Below are positions 44,795 to 53,809 of a DNA stretch of 64,000 nt, piece after piece. Numbering within the stretch: position 1 is the first letter of the stretch; each line of letters opens with the position of its first letter. This DNA comes from Dorea longicatena. GTDB lineage: Bacteria; Bacillota; Clostridia; Lachnospirales; Lachnospiraceae. Where the stretch lies: positions 15,001-79,000 of the forward strand of contig NZ_CP102280.1 in NCBI RefSeq assembly GCF_025150085.1, read 5' to 3'. Both the position numbers and the translations under genes were made by a program. The notes under the pieces were generated by a model. It was not told where the DNA came from and searched no databases. It saw nothing but the letters and a program-made list of their open reading frames with translations.

Positions 44795-47242
44795 ATGACA
44801 TTGACTTTAAAAAAAAGGTTAAAGAATGCAGGAATCCTGACTGCAGTATTTATCGTGGCTGTCATTATATTCAGCTACGTGACAAATAAGGGGAATGACA
44901 ATATGACGGCCGATATGGGAGCCGCAACATTTCCACAGATATCATTTTCTTATGGAGAATATAAGATCAATACACTGACAGGTTATGCAAAACGCATGGA
45001 TATATCCTCTATGCACAACACGATCACACCGGTAGCGAACCAGAGCCTGGATGTAAACGTAGAAGCATATGGGAATAAATTCACGGGAGCCAGCTACAAA
45101 GTCTATACGATGGACGGTACAAGCCAGCTGGAACATAAGAAGATTAAAAAGGTGGGAAAAGGATTTACCCTGGATCTGAGCGGGAAAAAAGTACTGGATG
45201 AAGAGCGGATCCTGGAAGTCCGCCTGAACAGAAATGGTGCGGATCCGGTATATTTCTATACCCGTATCGTCAGTGATGAAGATGCACATGTTACAGAATG
45301 CCTGAATTACATCAGCGATTATCATGAAAATGCACTTGGCAAGGTGGAAAATGCAGGCGTCGGAGCAGCGCTTGAACCGACTGATGATGCGGACAACACC
45401 ACACTTCAGCACGTGACGATTAATTCGAATTATGAACAGGTCACATGGGGCAGTCTGAAACCACAGGTAGAACAGGGAGAACGCTGGAGCATCAAGGAAC
45501 TGAACAGTACCTGTATGTCGGTACAGCTGCAATACCGGGTAAGCTGCAAAGGAGAAGAGAATGAGGCAGACCGCTATGCGGTCAAAGAGTTTTTCCGCGT
45601 AAGATATATTGCAGATGCCAAGAAAACCTATCTTCTGGATTACGATCGGACAATGGAACAGATCTTCGACGCGACACAGAAGGTTCTGAATGAGAAAGGA
45701 ATCATCCTCGGCATCGCGCCTGCAAATCTGTCTTATAAGGTGAATAAAGATGGTACGATCGTATCATTTGTAGAGGCAAATGAACTCTGGAATTATAACA
45801 AAGATTCAGACGAGATTTCACTGGTATTTGGTTTCGCAGATGCGGAGAATACAGATGTGAGAAATATGGTGTCAGATCATAAGATCAAGCTTCTTAAGGT
45901 AGATGCCAAAGGCAATACAACCTTCCTGGTGTCCGGTTATATGGACCGCGGCGAGCACGAAGGAGAAGTGGGAGTAGCTGTCTATTATTATGATATAGAG
46001 AAGAATTCAGTGGAAGAGAAAGTATTTATTTCCACAAATAAATCATATGCACAGGCAGAAAGTGAACTCGGAGAGATGTCATATTACGATGCGAAAACGG
46101 ATATGCTGTACACAATGGTAGACGGCACCCTTTATCAGTATAGCGTCGAAGATGCCGAGAAGAAAGCACTGGTCAAAGGACTGGATGCACAGCAGTATGT
46201 TGTGTCGGAAGACGGAAGTCTGATCGCATATCAGGCAAACGGAGATCTTGAGACCGCAACAAAAGTGACAATCCTGAATGTAGAGACAGGAAAGAAGCAG
46301 AAAGTAACCTGCGGAAAAGGAGAATGCATCCGCCCACTTGGATTTGTCAGAAGTGATTTTGTATATGGAGTTGCCAAGACAGAGGATATAGGAAATACCG
46401 TATCCGGAGAGGCAACCGTTCCAATGTACAAACTGGAGATCCGGAATCAAAAAGGAAAAGTGATCAAAAAATATCAGACAGACGGCATTTATATTCTGAG
46501 TGCATCATTCGATGAAGATATGATCACGCTGGAACGTGCATCGAAAGACGGAGATACTTATACAGCAACAGCACCGGATTATATTACGAATAATGAACAG
46601 AAGACCAAGAGCAATATTGCACTGGAAACTTATGCAACAGACCTGAAACAGACACAGGTAAGACTGACGTATAACGACGGAGTCGCAGACAAAGAACCAA
46701 AAGTGCTCAAGCCAAAACAGATTCTGTTCGAAAGACCACAGACAATCACATTTTCCGATAAAGACGCACCGGAGAAATATTATGTCTATGGACATGGTGA
46801 TATACAGGGCGTATATACAAAGGCCGGAGACGCGATCAAGAAAGCAAATGATTACAATGGTGTGGTAGTCGATTCATCCCAGAATTATGTATGGGAGCGC
46901 GGTAACCGCAATCTGCAATATTCGATCACTGATAAAGATGATGTGTTAAATACAATCAAAGACCGCCTGAAGAATCAGGAAAAACCGATTGATATCTTAA
47001 AAGATGTCAATAACGGCGAGGCTTACGACCTGACAGGATGTACGACGGAAGAGATTCTGTACATCATCAACCAGGGCCGTCCGGTCATTGCAATGCTGGA
47101 TTCGCAGAATGCCGTCATTCTGGTGGGATACAGCGATACGAATGTTGTGTATGAAGATCTGAATGACAGTACAAGACACAGCGTGAAGTATGAAGAGATG
47201 GATCAGATGACGTCCGGAAGCGGTAATACGTATATTGGATAA
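44795..47242 (+). CDS. Membrane-anchored exported protein with degenerate C39-like tail
   Basis: 815 aa; GAGGGAG before the ATG. One N-terminal TM (about 13-31), the rest outside. Residues 45-700 are beta-rich with WD40/beta-propeller-like strands (YVVSEDGSLIAYQANGDLETATKVTILNVETGKKQ; YKLEIRNQKGKVIKKYQTDGIYILSASFDEDMITLE). The last about 90 residues (LTGCTTEEILYIINQGRPVIAMLDSQNAVILVGYSDTNVVYEDL) fit the second half of C39/papain-like folds, but where a catalytic His-containing G-H-x-V-V is usual there is NAVILVG. It may be a binding module, not a peptidase. No family assigned with certainty. Confidence 0.7.
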   Translation: MTLTLKKRLKNAGILTAVFIVAVIIFSYVTNKGNDNMTADMGAATFPQISFSYGEYKINTLTGYAKRMDISSMHNTITPVANQSLDVNVEAYGNKFTGASYKVYTMDGTSQLEHKKIKKVGKGFTLDLSGKKVLDEERILEVRLNRNGADPVYFYTRIVSDEDAHVTECLNYISDYHENALGKVENAGVGAALEPTDDADNTTLQHVTINSNYEQVTWGSLKPQVEQGERWSIKELNSTCMSVQLQYRVSCKGEENEADRYAVKEFFRVRYIADAKKTYLLDYDRTMEQIFDATQKVLNEKGIILGIAPANLSYKVNKDGTIVSFVEANELWNYNKDSDEISLVFGFADAENTDVRNMVSDHKIKLLKVDAKGNTTFLVSGYMDRGEHEGEVGVAVYYYDIEKNSVEEKVFISTNKSYAQAESELGEMSYYDAKTDMLYTMVDGTLYQYSVEDAEKKALVKGLDAQQYVVSEDGSLIAYQANGDLETATKVTILNVETGKKQKVTCGKGECIRPLGFVRSDFVYGVAKTEDIGNTVSGEATVPMYKLEIRNQKGKVIKKYQTDGIYILSASFDEDMITLERASKDGDTYTATAPDYITNNEQKTKSNIALETYATDLKQTQVRLTYNDGVADKEPKVLKPKQILFERPQTITFSDKDAPEKYYVYGHGDIQGVYTKAGDAIKKANDYNGVVVDSSQNYVWERGNRNLQYSITDKDDVLNTIKDRLKNQEKPIDILKDVNNGEAYDLTGCTTEEILYIINQGRPVIAMLDSQNAVILVGYSDTNVVYEDLNDSTRHSVKYEEMDQMTSGSGNTYIG

Positions 47243-47271
47243 TAGAGAATACAGAATGAATAATAAAAAAG

Positions 47272-47312
47272 GGCGTGTGAAAAAACTTTTGTTTTTTCAC
47301 ACGCCACTTTTT
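47272..47312. terminator. Bidirectional terminator
   Basis: Perfect 15-bp stem GGCGTGTGAAAAAAC/GTTTTTTCACACGCC with a TTTT loop, A-rich before and ACTTTTTT after. Shared by the exported-protein gene and the convergent queT. Confidence 0.94.
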
Positions 47313-47800
47313 TAGGCTGTACGGAAAAGCGTACTCTTATATTTCTTCAATGCCCCATACACGATCAGACCAAGAACGGTGCAGGAAATCACCTCACCAA
47401 TTCCGACTGTCAGCATCATAAACGGAATAGGAAGTGTTACACCATAACCGTAACGCAGTACGAACGGAACGATGATGATATTCGAAATGATTGGTGGAAA
47501 TGTTGCGACAACTGGTTTCTGCTCACGCAGTTTCCATGTAAAAAATGCACCGATCAATGTTGCAATACTGCCAAATACAATATCCGGAAGGATCGCACCG
47601 CCCAGAATATTACCGATCAGACATCCGGCAAAGAGTCCCGGAATAGCAGCTGGTGTAAATATTGGTAAAATAGTGAGTGCCTCGGAGATACGAACCTGTA
47701 CTTCTCCGAAAGAAAATGGTGCAAAAATGTAAGTCAACACCACGTAGATCGCAGCGATCATGGCTGCCTGGGTCATGAAACTAAGATTTTTGTTTTTCAT
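47312..47800 (-). CDS. queT: QueT-type queuosine-precursor transporter (ECF S component)
   Basis: 162 aa, five to six TM segments. QueT family words: TQAAMIAAIYVVLTYIFAPFSFGEVQVRISEALTILPIFTPAAIPGLFAGCLIGNIL at the N-terminus and GEVISCTVLGLIVYGALKK at the end. It would import preQ1 or queuine together with a shared energising module not in this window. AGGAGAA 6-7 nt before the ATG. A 130-nt structured leader precedes it. Confidence 0.93.
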   Translation of the reverse strand: MKNKNLSFMTQAAMIAAIYVVLTYIFAPFSFGEVQVRISEALTILPIFTPAAIPGLFAGCLIGNILGGAILPDIVFGSIATLIGAFFTWKLREQKPVVATFPPIISNIIIVPFVLRYGYGVTLPIPFMMLTVGIGEVISCTVLGLIVYGALKKYKSTLFRTA

Positions 47801-47816
47801 TTTTCAATTCTCCTTT

Positions 47817-47932
47817 AGTTTTGTTTTACGTGTGGAAGGTCACGAACACACGCGCCGTAGCGGATCTTCATTTAACGCCGGAAAGCGGCGGTCAGCCCTG
47901 TTCGACCTTGGTTTTGTGGGCTTCGTGACGGG
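47817..47932 (-). promoter_or_regulatory. Structured leader of queT, probable preQ1-type riboswitch
   Basis: On the minus strand the leader offers exclusive pairings for one segment (plus coordinates 47837-47848, RNA GUUCGUGACCUU): with GUCACGAA at its 5' end (47922-47929, 8 bp), with AAGGUCGAAC (47900-47909), or inside CGUGUG/CACACG next to the ribosome-binding site. A central hairpin GACCGCCG/CGGCG is also present. This is riboswitch-like, and queT genes are regulated by preQ1 in many Firmicutes. Class (II, III or new) not settled. Confidence 0.6.
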
Positions 47933-47936
47933 TGAT

Positions 47937-47965
47937 AGTATAGCATGCGGAAGAGTAAAAATCAA
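47937..47965 (-). promoter_or_regulatory. queT promoter
   Basis: On the minus strand TTGATT and TATACT with an exact 17-bp spacer. The predicted start falls a few bases before the GUCACGAA strand of the leader. Confidence 0.8.
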
Positions 47966-48035
47966 GTGTGGGAATTTGCCGTGTAATTCATCATCGTGGC
48001 TTACCCCGCTCCATGATACTAAATTCAACAGCAAC

Positions 48036-49259
48036 TTAATACAAATAAATATACTTCGGAATCCCATTCTCATACACCGTATTCATCTCTCCCTGAATCA
48101 ACGGTGTCAGATAATCCACCATCTTTTCCGTTACATCATTTCCCGCATCATTAATATAATCTGCAGGCACACTCTTGATTGCATTCGCAATATCACATAC
48201 CGGGAGTGCTTTAAATTCCGTAGCATAAGGCTTGTCAGAAGTGCGGATCACAGCAGCCATCATACCGCCTGCACCATCAAGTGCATACTGGCAGGCAGCC
48301 TTTCCGAGCATTCTGGATTCCTGAATGTCGGTTGCACTTGCAAGGTGTGCGGCGCAGCGCTGCATCAGGTTCAGCTCGATAGAACGTACCTTGCATCCGA
48401 TCTTATTTCTTACAGCATCTTCCAGAACCTTTGCGGCACCGGCGATATAGCTGTGGCCGAAGGAATCGACAGCGGAGCTCTGTACTTCTTCGGAAATGTA
48501 GCGACCGTCTTTGTTCTTCACACCTTCGCTGACAGCGATGATCACGGCATCCTGTTCTTCCAGTTTTGCTTTCACATCTTTCAGGAATGTGTCAATGCTG
48601 AATGGTACTTCGCAGAGATAGATAAAGTCAGGTCCTTTCGCACCATTTGCACGGGCGAGGCAGGAAGCTGCAGTCAGCCATCCGGCGTCACGGCCCATCA
48701 CTTCTACGATTGTTACGGCCTTGGTTGTGTATACGTGGCAGTCACGTTCCAGTTCGGCAAATGTGGTTCCGATATATTTTGCTGCAGATCCAAAACCTGG
48801 ACAATGGTCCGTTCCGCAGAGGTCATTATCGATGGTTTTTGGTGCGCCGACCACGGTAATGTCTGTGATTCCTTTGTCGCTCAGATATTTGGAAAGCTTG
48901 TCTACTGTATCCATGGAATCATTTCCACCGATGTAGATGAAGCGGTCGATGCTGTATTTGCGCAGAACAGAGATGATTGTCTCGTATTCGTCTGCACATA
49001 CGGCAGGATCTTTTAATTTCACACGGCAGGAGCCGAGTGCAGAAGCAGGGGTCTGACAAAGAAGGTTCAGTTCTGATACATTTGTGATCTTGGTTTTAAG
49101 ATCTATCAGGTTCTCATTTAATACTCCCTGGATTCCATTGACTGATCCATAGATTTTGTCTACGGATGGGCTGGAAAGAGCGTTCTCAATTACTCCGGCA
49201 AGAGTTGCGTTGATCGCAGAAGTTGGTCCGCCGGACTGTGCAACTAGTAAGTTCTTCAT
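48036..49259 (-). CDS. 6-phosphofructokinase, pyrophosphate-type
   Basis: 407 aa, longer than ATP-PFK (about 320). Substrate loop: G111-G-N-D-S-MDT, where ATP enzymes have GGDGS and PPi enzymes GGDDS; then APKTIDNDL, with the Lys typical of PPi dependence where ATP enzymes have Gly. Fructose-6-P site VEVMGRDAGWLTAASCLA. The first Asp of the motif is replaced by Asn (residue 113). Likely makes fructose-1,6-bisphosphate reversibly using PPi. AGGAGAT 6 nt before the ATG. Monocistronic. Confidence 0.88.
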   Translation of the reverse strand: MKNLLVAQSGGPTSAINATLAGVIENALSSPSVDKIYGSVNGIQGVLNENLIDLKTKITNVSELNLLCQTPASALGSCRVKLKDPAVCADEYETIISVLRKYSIDRFIYIGGNDSMDTVDKLSKYLSDKGITDITVVGAPKTIDNDLCGTDHCPGFGSAAKYIGTTFAELERDCHVYTTKAVTIVEVMGRDAGWLTAASCLARANGAKGPDFIYLCEVPFSIDTFLKDVKAKLEEQDAVIIAVSEGVKNKDGRYISEEVQSSAVDSFGHSYIAGAAKVLEDAVRNKIGCKVRSIELNLMQRCAAHLASATDIQESRMLGKAACQYALDGAGGMMAAVIRTSDKPYATEFKALPVCDIANAIKSVPADYINDAGNDVTEKMVDYLTPLIQGEMNTVYENGIPKYIYLY

Positions 49260-49371
49260 ATGATGATCTCCTAACTTTTGATATTTCTTCCATCTGACTT
49301 ATTAACTGAAAAATTCGGATAAGTAAGATAGTAAATTCAGTAAATATAGTATAACATAAATCTGGCTGATA

Positions 49372-49380
49372 TGGTATAAT
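49372..49380 (+). promoter_or_regulatory. Extended -10 promoter of asnS
   Basis: TGGTATAAT with no convincing -35 at 17-18 bp. It lies 39 nt before the asnS ATG. No T-box is present in this short leader. Confidence 0.6.
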
Positions 49381-49419
49381 AGGAATATATGTGAGTTTTT
49401 AAAAAGGAGAATAATTGGC

Positions 49420-50811
49420 ATGGAATTGACAACAATTAGAGAATTATATAAAAACAGTGATTCTTACATGGATCAGAAAGTAACCATCGGTGGATGGGTA
49501 AGAAGTATCCGCGGATCCAAAGCATTTGGATTCATCGTGGTAAATGACGGAACATTCTTTGAGCCTTTACAGGTTGTATATCACGACAAGATGGACAACT
49601 TTGCAGAGATCTCCAAGTTAAATGTAGGTGCAGCAGTAATCGTTACAGGTACACTGGTAGCAACACCTCAGGCAAAGCAGCCATTCGAGATCCAGGCAGA
49701 TACTGTAGAAGTAGAAGGAGCATCCGCACCGGATTACCCACTTCAGAAGAAGCGTCACAGCTTTGAATATTTGAGAACAATTGCACATTTAAGACCTAGA
49801 ACAAATACATTCCAGGCAGTATTCCGTGTACGTTCCCTGACAGCATATGCGATTCATAAGTTCTTCCAGGAGAGAGGTTTTGTATATGTGCATACACCAC
49901 TGATCACAGGAAGTGATTGTGAGGGTGCAGGAGAGATGTTCCAGGTAACGACTATGGATCTGAATAACGTACCGAAGAATGAAGACGGAAGCGTAGATTA
50001 TTCCAAAGATTTCTTCGGAAAAGAGACAAGCCTTACTGTAAGCGGACAGTTAAATGGTGAGACTTACGCACAGGCATTCCGCAATATTTATACATTCGGA
50101 CCGACATTCCGTGCAGAGAACTCTAACACAACACGTCATGCGGCAGAGTTCTGGATGATCGAGCCTGAGATGGCATTTGCAGATCTGGATGACGATATGT
50201 TCGTTGCGGAAGCAATGTTAAAATACGTCATCAACTATGTGCTTGAGAATGCACCGGAAGAGATGAACTTCTTCAATTCATTCGTAGACAAGGGACTTCT
50301 GGAGAGATTGCACAACGTAGTATCTTCTGATTTCGCAAGAGTGACATATACAGAGGCTGTAGAACTTCTTGAGAAACACAATGATAAATTCGAATACAAA
50401 GTAACATGGGGAACAGACCTTCAGACAGAGCACGAAAGATACCTGACAGAAGAAGTCTTCAAACGTCCGGTATTCGTAACAGATTATCCGAAGGAGATCA
50501 AAGCATTCTACATGAAGCTGAACGACGATGGCAAGACCGTTGCGGCAGTAGACTGTCTGGTACCTGGAATCGGTGAGATCATCGGAGGAAGCCAGAGAGA
50601 GGATGACTACGATAAGCTGAAAGCAAGAATGGATGAACTGGGACTGAAAGAAGAAGACTACAAGTTCTACATGGATCTTCGTAAATATGGTTCTACAAGA
50701 CATGCCGGATTCGGACTTGGATTCGAAAGATGCGTCATGTATCTGACAGGAATGGGCAATATCCGTGACGTAATTCCATTCCCAAGAACTGTCAACAACT
50801 GTGAACTGTAA
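49420..50811 (+). CDS. asnS: Asparaginyl-tRNA synthetase
   Basis: 463 aa; AAAGGAGA about 11 nt before the ATG. N-terminal OB anticodon-binding domain ([25 protein letters not shown], about 20-45). Class II motif 2 region [33 protein letters not shown] (about 222-256), and motif 3 [28 protein letters not shown] (near the C-terminus). The asparagine-specific [15 protein letters not shown] word separates it from AspRS and LysRS. It charges tRNA-Asn directly. Confidence 0.97.
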   Translation: MELTTIRELYKNSDSYMDQKVTIGGWVRSIRGSKAFGFIVVNDGTFFEPLQVVYHDKMDNFAEISKLNVGAAVIVTGTLVATPQAKQPFEIQADTVEVEGASAPDYPLQKKRHSFEYLRTIAHLRPRTNTFQAVFRVRSLTAYAIHKFFQERGFVYVHTPLITGSDCEGAGEMFQVTTMDLNNVPKNEDGSVDYSKDFFGKETSLTVSGQLNGETYAQAFRNIYTFGPTFRAENSNTTRHAAEFWMIEPEMAFADLDDDMFVAEAMLKYVINYVLENAPEEMNFFNSFVDKGLLERLHNVVSSDFARVTYTEAVELLEKHNDKFEYKVTWGTDLQTEHERYLTEEVFKRPVFVTDYPKEIKAFYMKLNDDGKTVAAVDCLVPGIGEIIGGSQREDDYDKLKARMDELGLKEEDYKFYMDLRKYGSTRHAGFGLGFERCVMYLTGMGNIRDVIPFPRTVNNCEL

Positions 50812-50858
50812 TAGAGGATCATGTGGATAACAACACGTGAAAAACGTATATAAAACGT

Positions 50859-50911
50859 ATATGGGGACGGGGGATTTATAAAAATCCGCCGTCCCCATAT
50901 AGAATGGAGGG
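50859..50911 (+). terminator. Terminator after asnS with GGGGACGG palindrome
   Basis: TATATGGGGACGG pairs with CCGTCCCCATATA, with an imperfect inner GGGATTT/AAAATCC part. No strong T-run follows. Preceded by a tandem AAAACGTATAT x2 and a DnaA-box-like TGTGGATAA at 50822. Confidence 0.7.
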
Positions 50912-50915
50912 CAGT

Positions 50916-51605
50916 ATGAATATATTAGTAGTAGATGACGAGAAGGAAATCGCTGATGTAGTAGAGCTTTATCTCCAGAATGACCAATACAAAGTATTCA
51001 AATTTTACAACGGCCAGGATGCACTGGACTGTATTAACAGTACGAAGATCGATCTTGCGATCCTGGATATTATGCTTCCGGATATTGACGGATTCCAGAT
51101 CCTCAAGCAGATTCGGCAGAAATATACATTTCCGGTGATCATGCTGACGGCGAAGACGGAATACATGGATAAGATCACCGGGCTTACGCTGGGAGCGGAT
51201 GATTATATTCCGAAACCGTTCAACCCACTGGAGCTGGTGGCGAGAGTGAAAGCACAGCTTCGCCGGTGTACACAGTATAATGAAGGGACCAAAGAAGAAG
51301 GAGATGTCCTGGATTTTGGAGGGCTGCTTCTGAACCGGACTTCTCATGAGTGTGTATACAATGAAGTGCCGCTGACACTGACACCGATCGAATTCGACAT
51401 CCTCTGGCTTCTGTGTGAGAACCGGGGAAAGGTCATAAGCTCAGAAGAATTGTTCGAGAAAGTATGGCATGAGAAATATTATAAGAACAGTAACAACACG
51501 GTGATGGTGCATATCCGTCATCTCCGCGAGAAGATGAGTGCACCGACAGGCAAGTCTGATTTTATCAAGACTGTGTGGGGAGTGGGCTATAAGGTTGAAG
51601 AATAA
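50916..51605 (+). CDS. VanR-like OmpR-family response regulator
   Basis: 229 aa from the ATG at 50916 (GGAGGG 4-5 nt upstream; an ATG at 50904 lies before the site). Receiver with D7-D8, phosphoacceptor D51 (LAILDIMLPDIDGF), and Lys in YIPKPFNP. Winged helix from about 130 (LTLTPIEFDILWLLCENRGKVISSEELFEKVWHEKYYKNSNNTVMVHIRHLREKM). Ends by overlapping the kinase gene. First gene of a four-gene operon with the kinase, sbcD and yhaN-like genes. Confidence 0.93.
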   Translation: MNILVVDDEKEIADVVELYLQNDQYKVFKFYNGQDALDCINSTKIDLAILDIMLPDIDGFQILKQIRQKYTFPVIMLTAKTEYMDKITGLTLGADDYIPKPFNPLELVARVKAQLRRCTQYNEGTKEEGDVLDFGGLLLNRTSHECVYNEVPLTLTPIEFDILWLLCENRGKVISSEELFEKVWHEKYYKNSNNTVMVHIRHLREKMSAPTGKSDFIKTVWGVGYKVEE

Positions 51606-52818
51606 TTATCGGAAATTAAAATTCAGTATCCTCTTGCAGACGGTGCTGGTCACAGCGCTTACCGTTCTGGTAGGGGGGGTACTGCTTAAATTTGTGATCG
51701 ATGGAATTTATAATGACAGTTTTGCCAGAACTTTTGTAGATGTTCTGGTATTTCTGAATATAAATGAAAAGACGGCGGTCCATCTTTACTGGCAGCTGAT
51801 CGGAGATAACAAGACATTTTTCATGATTGTTGGTTATCTGATTCTTTTTGCGCTGTTTTTTTATGTTGCGCTTTCTCAAATGACAAAATATCTGGATCAG
51901 ATCGATCATGGAATTGAAAATATTATATCGGAATCTACAGATCCCATTCATCTGATCACAGAATTAAAACCAATAGAGATCCGTTTGAATGAGATTAAAG
52001 CAACATTAAAACGGCAGGAGCTGGAGGCATCGGAAGGCGAAAAGAAGAAAAACGACCTGGTGCTTTTTCTGGCGCATGATCTGAAGACGCCGCTGACTTC
52101 GATCGTGGCGTATCTTACGATGCTCGAAGATCATCCCGACATGCCGGAAGAAGAACGAAAAGCATATACTCACATCGCATTGGAAAAATCCATCCGATTA
52201 GGAGAGCTGATCAATGAATTTTTTGATATTACAAGATATAATCTTCAGAATATCGAACTGGAACCGGTAGAGATTGATCTTACGATGATGCTTGAACAGC
52301 TTGCAGATGAGCTGTACGGAGTCCTCCAGGAAAAGAAGCTGACCTGTGAAGTGGATGTAGAAGAAGATCTGATGATCTATGGAGATCCGGATAAGCTTGC
52401 AAGAGTATTCGATAATATCTTAAGAAATGCAATTGCTTACTGCTATGCAGATACGGAGATCCGGATTGAAGCGAAAATGAAGGATGGTGACATCGAGATC
52501 ACATTTACCAATGCAGGTGATAAGATTCCGGGCGATATGCTTCAGACGATATTCGAGAAATTCTATCGCGTGGATGGTTCCAGATCGACAGGAACCGGCG
52601 GCGCAGGTCTGGGACTTGCAATCGCCAAACAGATCGTGGAGCTGCACGGAGGAAGAATCCTGGCAAAAAGTGATGACAACCGGACACAGTTTGTCGTAAC
52701 ACTGCCATCGAAAGAGAAGACAGAACAGAAAGAGGGAAGCGAGGATGAAGTTCATACACATCGCAGACTTGCATTTAGGGGCAAAGCCGGACGCGGGAAA
52801 CGCGTACAGTCAAAATAG
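51595..52818 (+). CDS. VanS-like sensor histidine kinase
   Basis: About 407 aa from TTG 51595, the first plausible start (a GTG at 51538 would overlap the regulator by 68 nt); start uncertain. Two TMs (about 8-28 and 75-95) with a short outside loop of about 45 residues. Linker, then HisKA FLAH161DLKTPLTSIVAYL, N-box RVFDNILRNAIAYC, G-boxes GTGGAGLGLAIAKQ. VanS-type kinases share this layout. Its last 74 nt overlap the sbcD gene in another frame, giving a basic tail (HRRLAFRGKAGRGKRVQSK) that is probably not conserved. Confidence 0.87.
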   Translation: MKNNYRKLKFSILLQTVLVTALTVLVGGVLLKFVIDGIYNDSFARTFVDVLVFLNINEKTAVHLYWQLIGDNKTFFMIVGYLILFALFFYVALSQMTKYLDQIDHGIENIISESTDPIHLITELKPIEIRLNEIKATLKRQELEASEGEKKKNDLVLFLAHDLKTPLTSIVAYLTMLEDHPDMPEEERKAYTHIALEKSIRLGELINEFFDITRYNLQNIELEPVEIDLTMMLEQLADELYGVLQEKKLTCEVDVEEDLMIYGDPDKLARVFDNILRNAIAYCYADTEIRIEAKMKDGDIEITFTNAGDKIPGDMLQTIFEKFYRVDGSRSTGTGGAGLGLAIAKQIVELHGGRILAKSDDNRTQFVVTLPSKEKTEQKEGSEDEVHTHRRLAFRGKAGRGKRVQSK

Positions 52819-53800
52819 AGAACAGGAGCTCTGGGACAGCTTTCGTGATATTATAACAATCTGCAATCAGAAAAAGACAGATTTGTTGCTGATCGCGGGG
52901 GACCTGTTCCACAGGCAGCCACTTTTAAGAGAATTAAAAGAAATGAATTCCATACTGGAGATGCTGGAGCAGACAGAAGTTGTTATGATCGCCGGTAATC
53001 ATGATCATATCAGGAAAAACTCTTATTACCGAACATTTACCTGGGCACCGCATGTGCACATGATCTGCTCGCAGGAAATGAGCTGTGTGGAACTTGACCG
53101 GATCCAGACGGCTGTCTATGGATGCAGTTATCATTCCAGAGAAATTCTGGAGCCGTTATATGATCATGCAGTTCCGGAAGGACGGCAGAAGTATGAGATT
53201 TTGCTTGCACACGGTGGGGATGAGAAACATATTCCGATCAAGAGTAATCAGATCATGACGCTTGGGTATGATTATGCTGCATTTGGACATATCCACAAGC
53301 CGCAGATGCTGGTGGAGAACCGGATGGCATATGCCGGATCGCTGGAGCCGACGGATGTAGGTGATACAGGAGCTCATGGTTATATCGAAGGAAAGATCAC
53401 CGGAAATGGTTGTCAGATCCGTTTTGTGCCACATGCACTGCGTGAATACAGACACTGCGAGGTACAGGTGGATAAATCTGTGACCGGCCATGTACTGAGG
53501 CAAAAGATTGCAGATATGATCGAAGAGCAGGGAAAGCAGCACATGTATAAGATTACACTGACTGGTTATCGAGATCCAGATATCTGGTATGAGCTGGATC
53601 ATATGGATCCATACGGTAATGTGGTGGAGATTACAGATCACACAAAGCCTGCATATGACTTTGAAAAATTAAAAAATGAAAATAAAGGAAACATTCTCGG
53701 ACAATATATTGAAAGCCTGAGTGGCTATCCGGCCGACAGTCTGGAGTACCAGGCACTCTGTGAAGGAGTGCAGGCTTTGATGGAGACGAGAAGAGGATAG
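52745..53800 (+). CDS. SbcD/YhaO-type DNA repair exonuclease
   Basis: 351 aa; GGGAAGCGAGG before the ATG, inside the kinase gene. Calcineurin-like phosphodiesterase motifs: FIHIADLHLGAKP (about 3-15), LLIAGDLFHRQP (about 49-60), MIAGNHDHIR (about 80), LAHGG and AAFGHIHKPQ (about 155-187). The C-terminal part is a capping domain. Forms a complex with the SMC-like ATPase encoded next (9-nt gap) to process DNA ends. The operon with a two-component system is unusual. Confidence 0.9.
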   Translation: MKFIHIADLHLGAKPDAGNAYSQNREQELWDSFRDIITICNQKKTDLLLIAGDLFHRQPLLRELKEMNSILEMLEQTEVVMIAGNHDHIRKNSYYRTFTWAPHVHMICSQEMSCVELDRIQTAVYGCSYHSREILEPLYDHAVPEGRQKYEILLAHGGDEKHIPIKSNQIMTLGYDYAAFGHIHKPQMLVENRMAYAGSLEPTDVGDTGAHGYIEGKITGNGCQIRFVPHALREYRHCEVQVDKSVTGHVLRQKIADMIEEQGKQHMYKITLTGYRDPDIWYELDHMDPYGNVVEITDHTKPAYDFEKLKNENKGNILGQYIESLSGYPADSLEYQALCEGVQALMETRRG

Positions 53801-53809
53801 AACCGAAAG

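Noticed and set aside
47760..49016. 418-aa plus-strand frame antisense to queT and pfk
   Set aside because: No ribosome-binding site, Cys/His/Ile-rich noise composition, and both opposite-strand genes are strongly supported.
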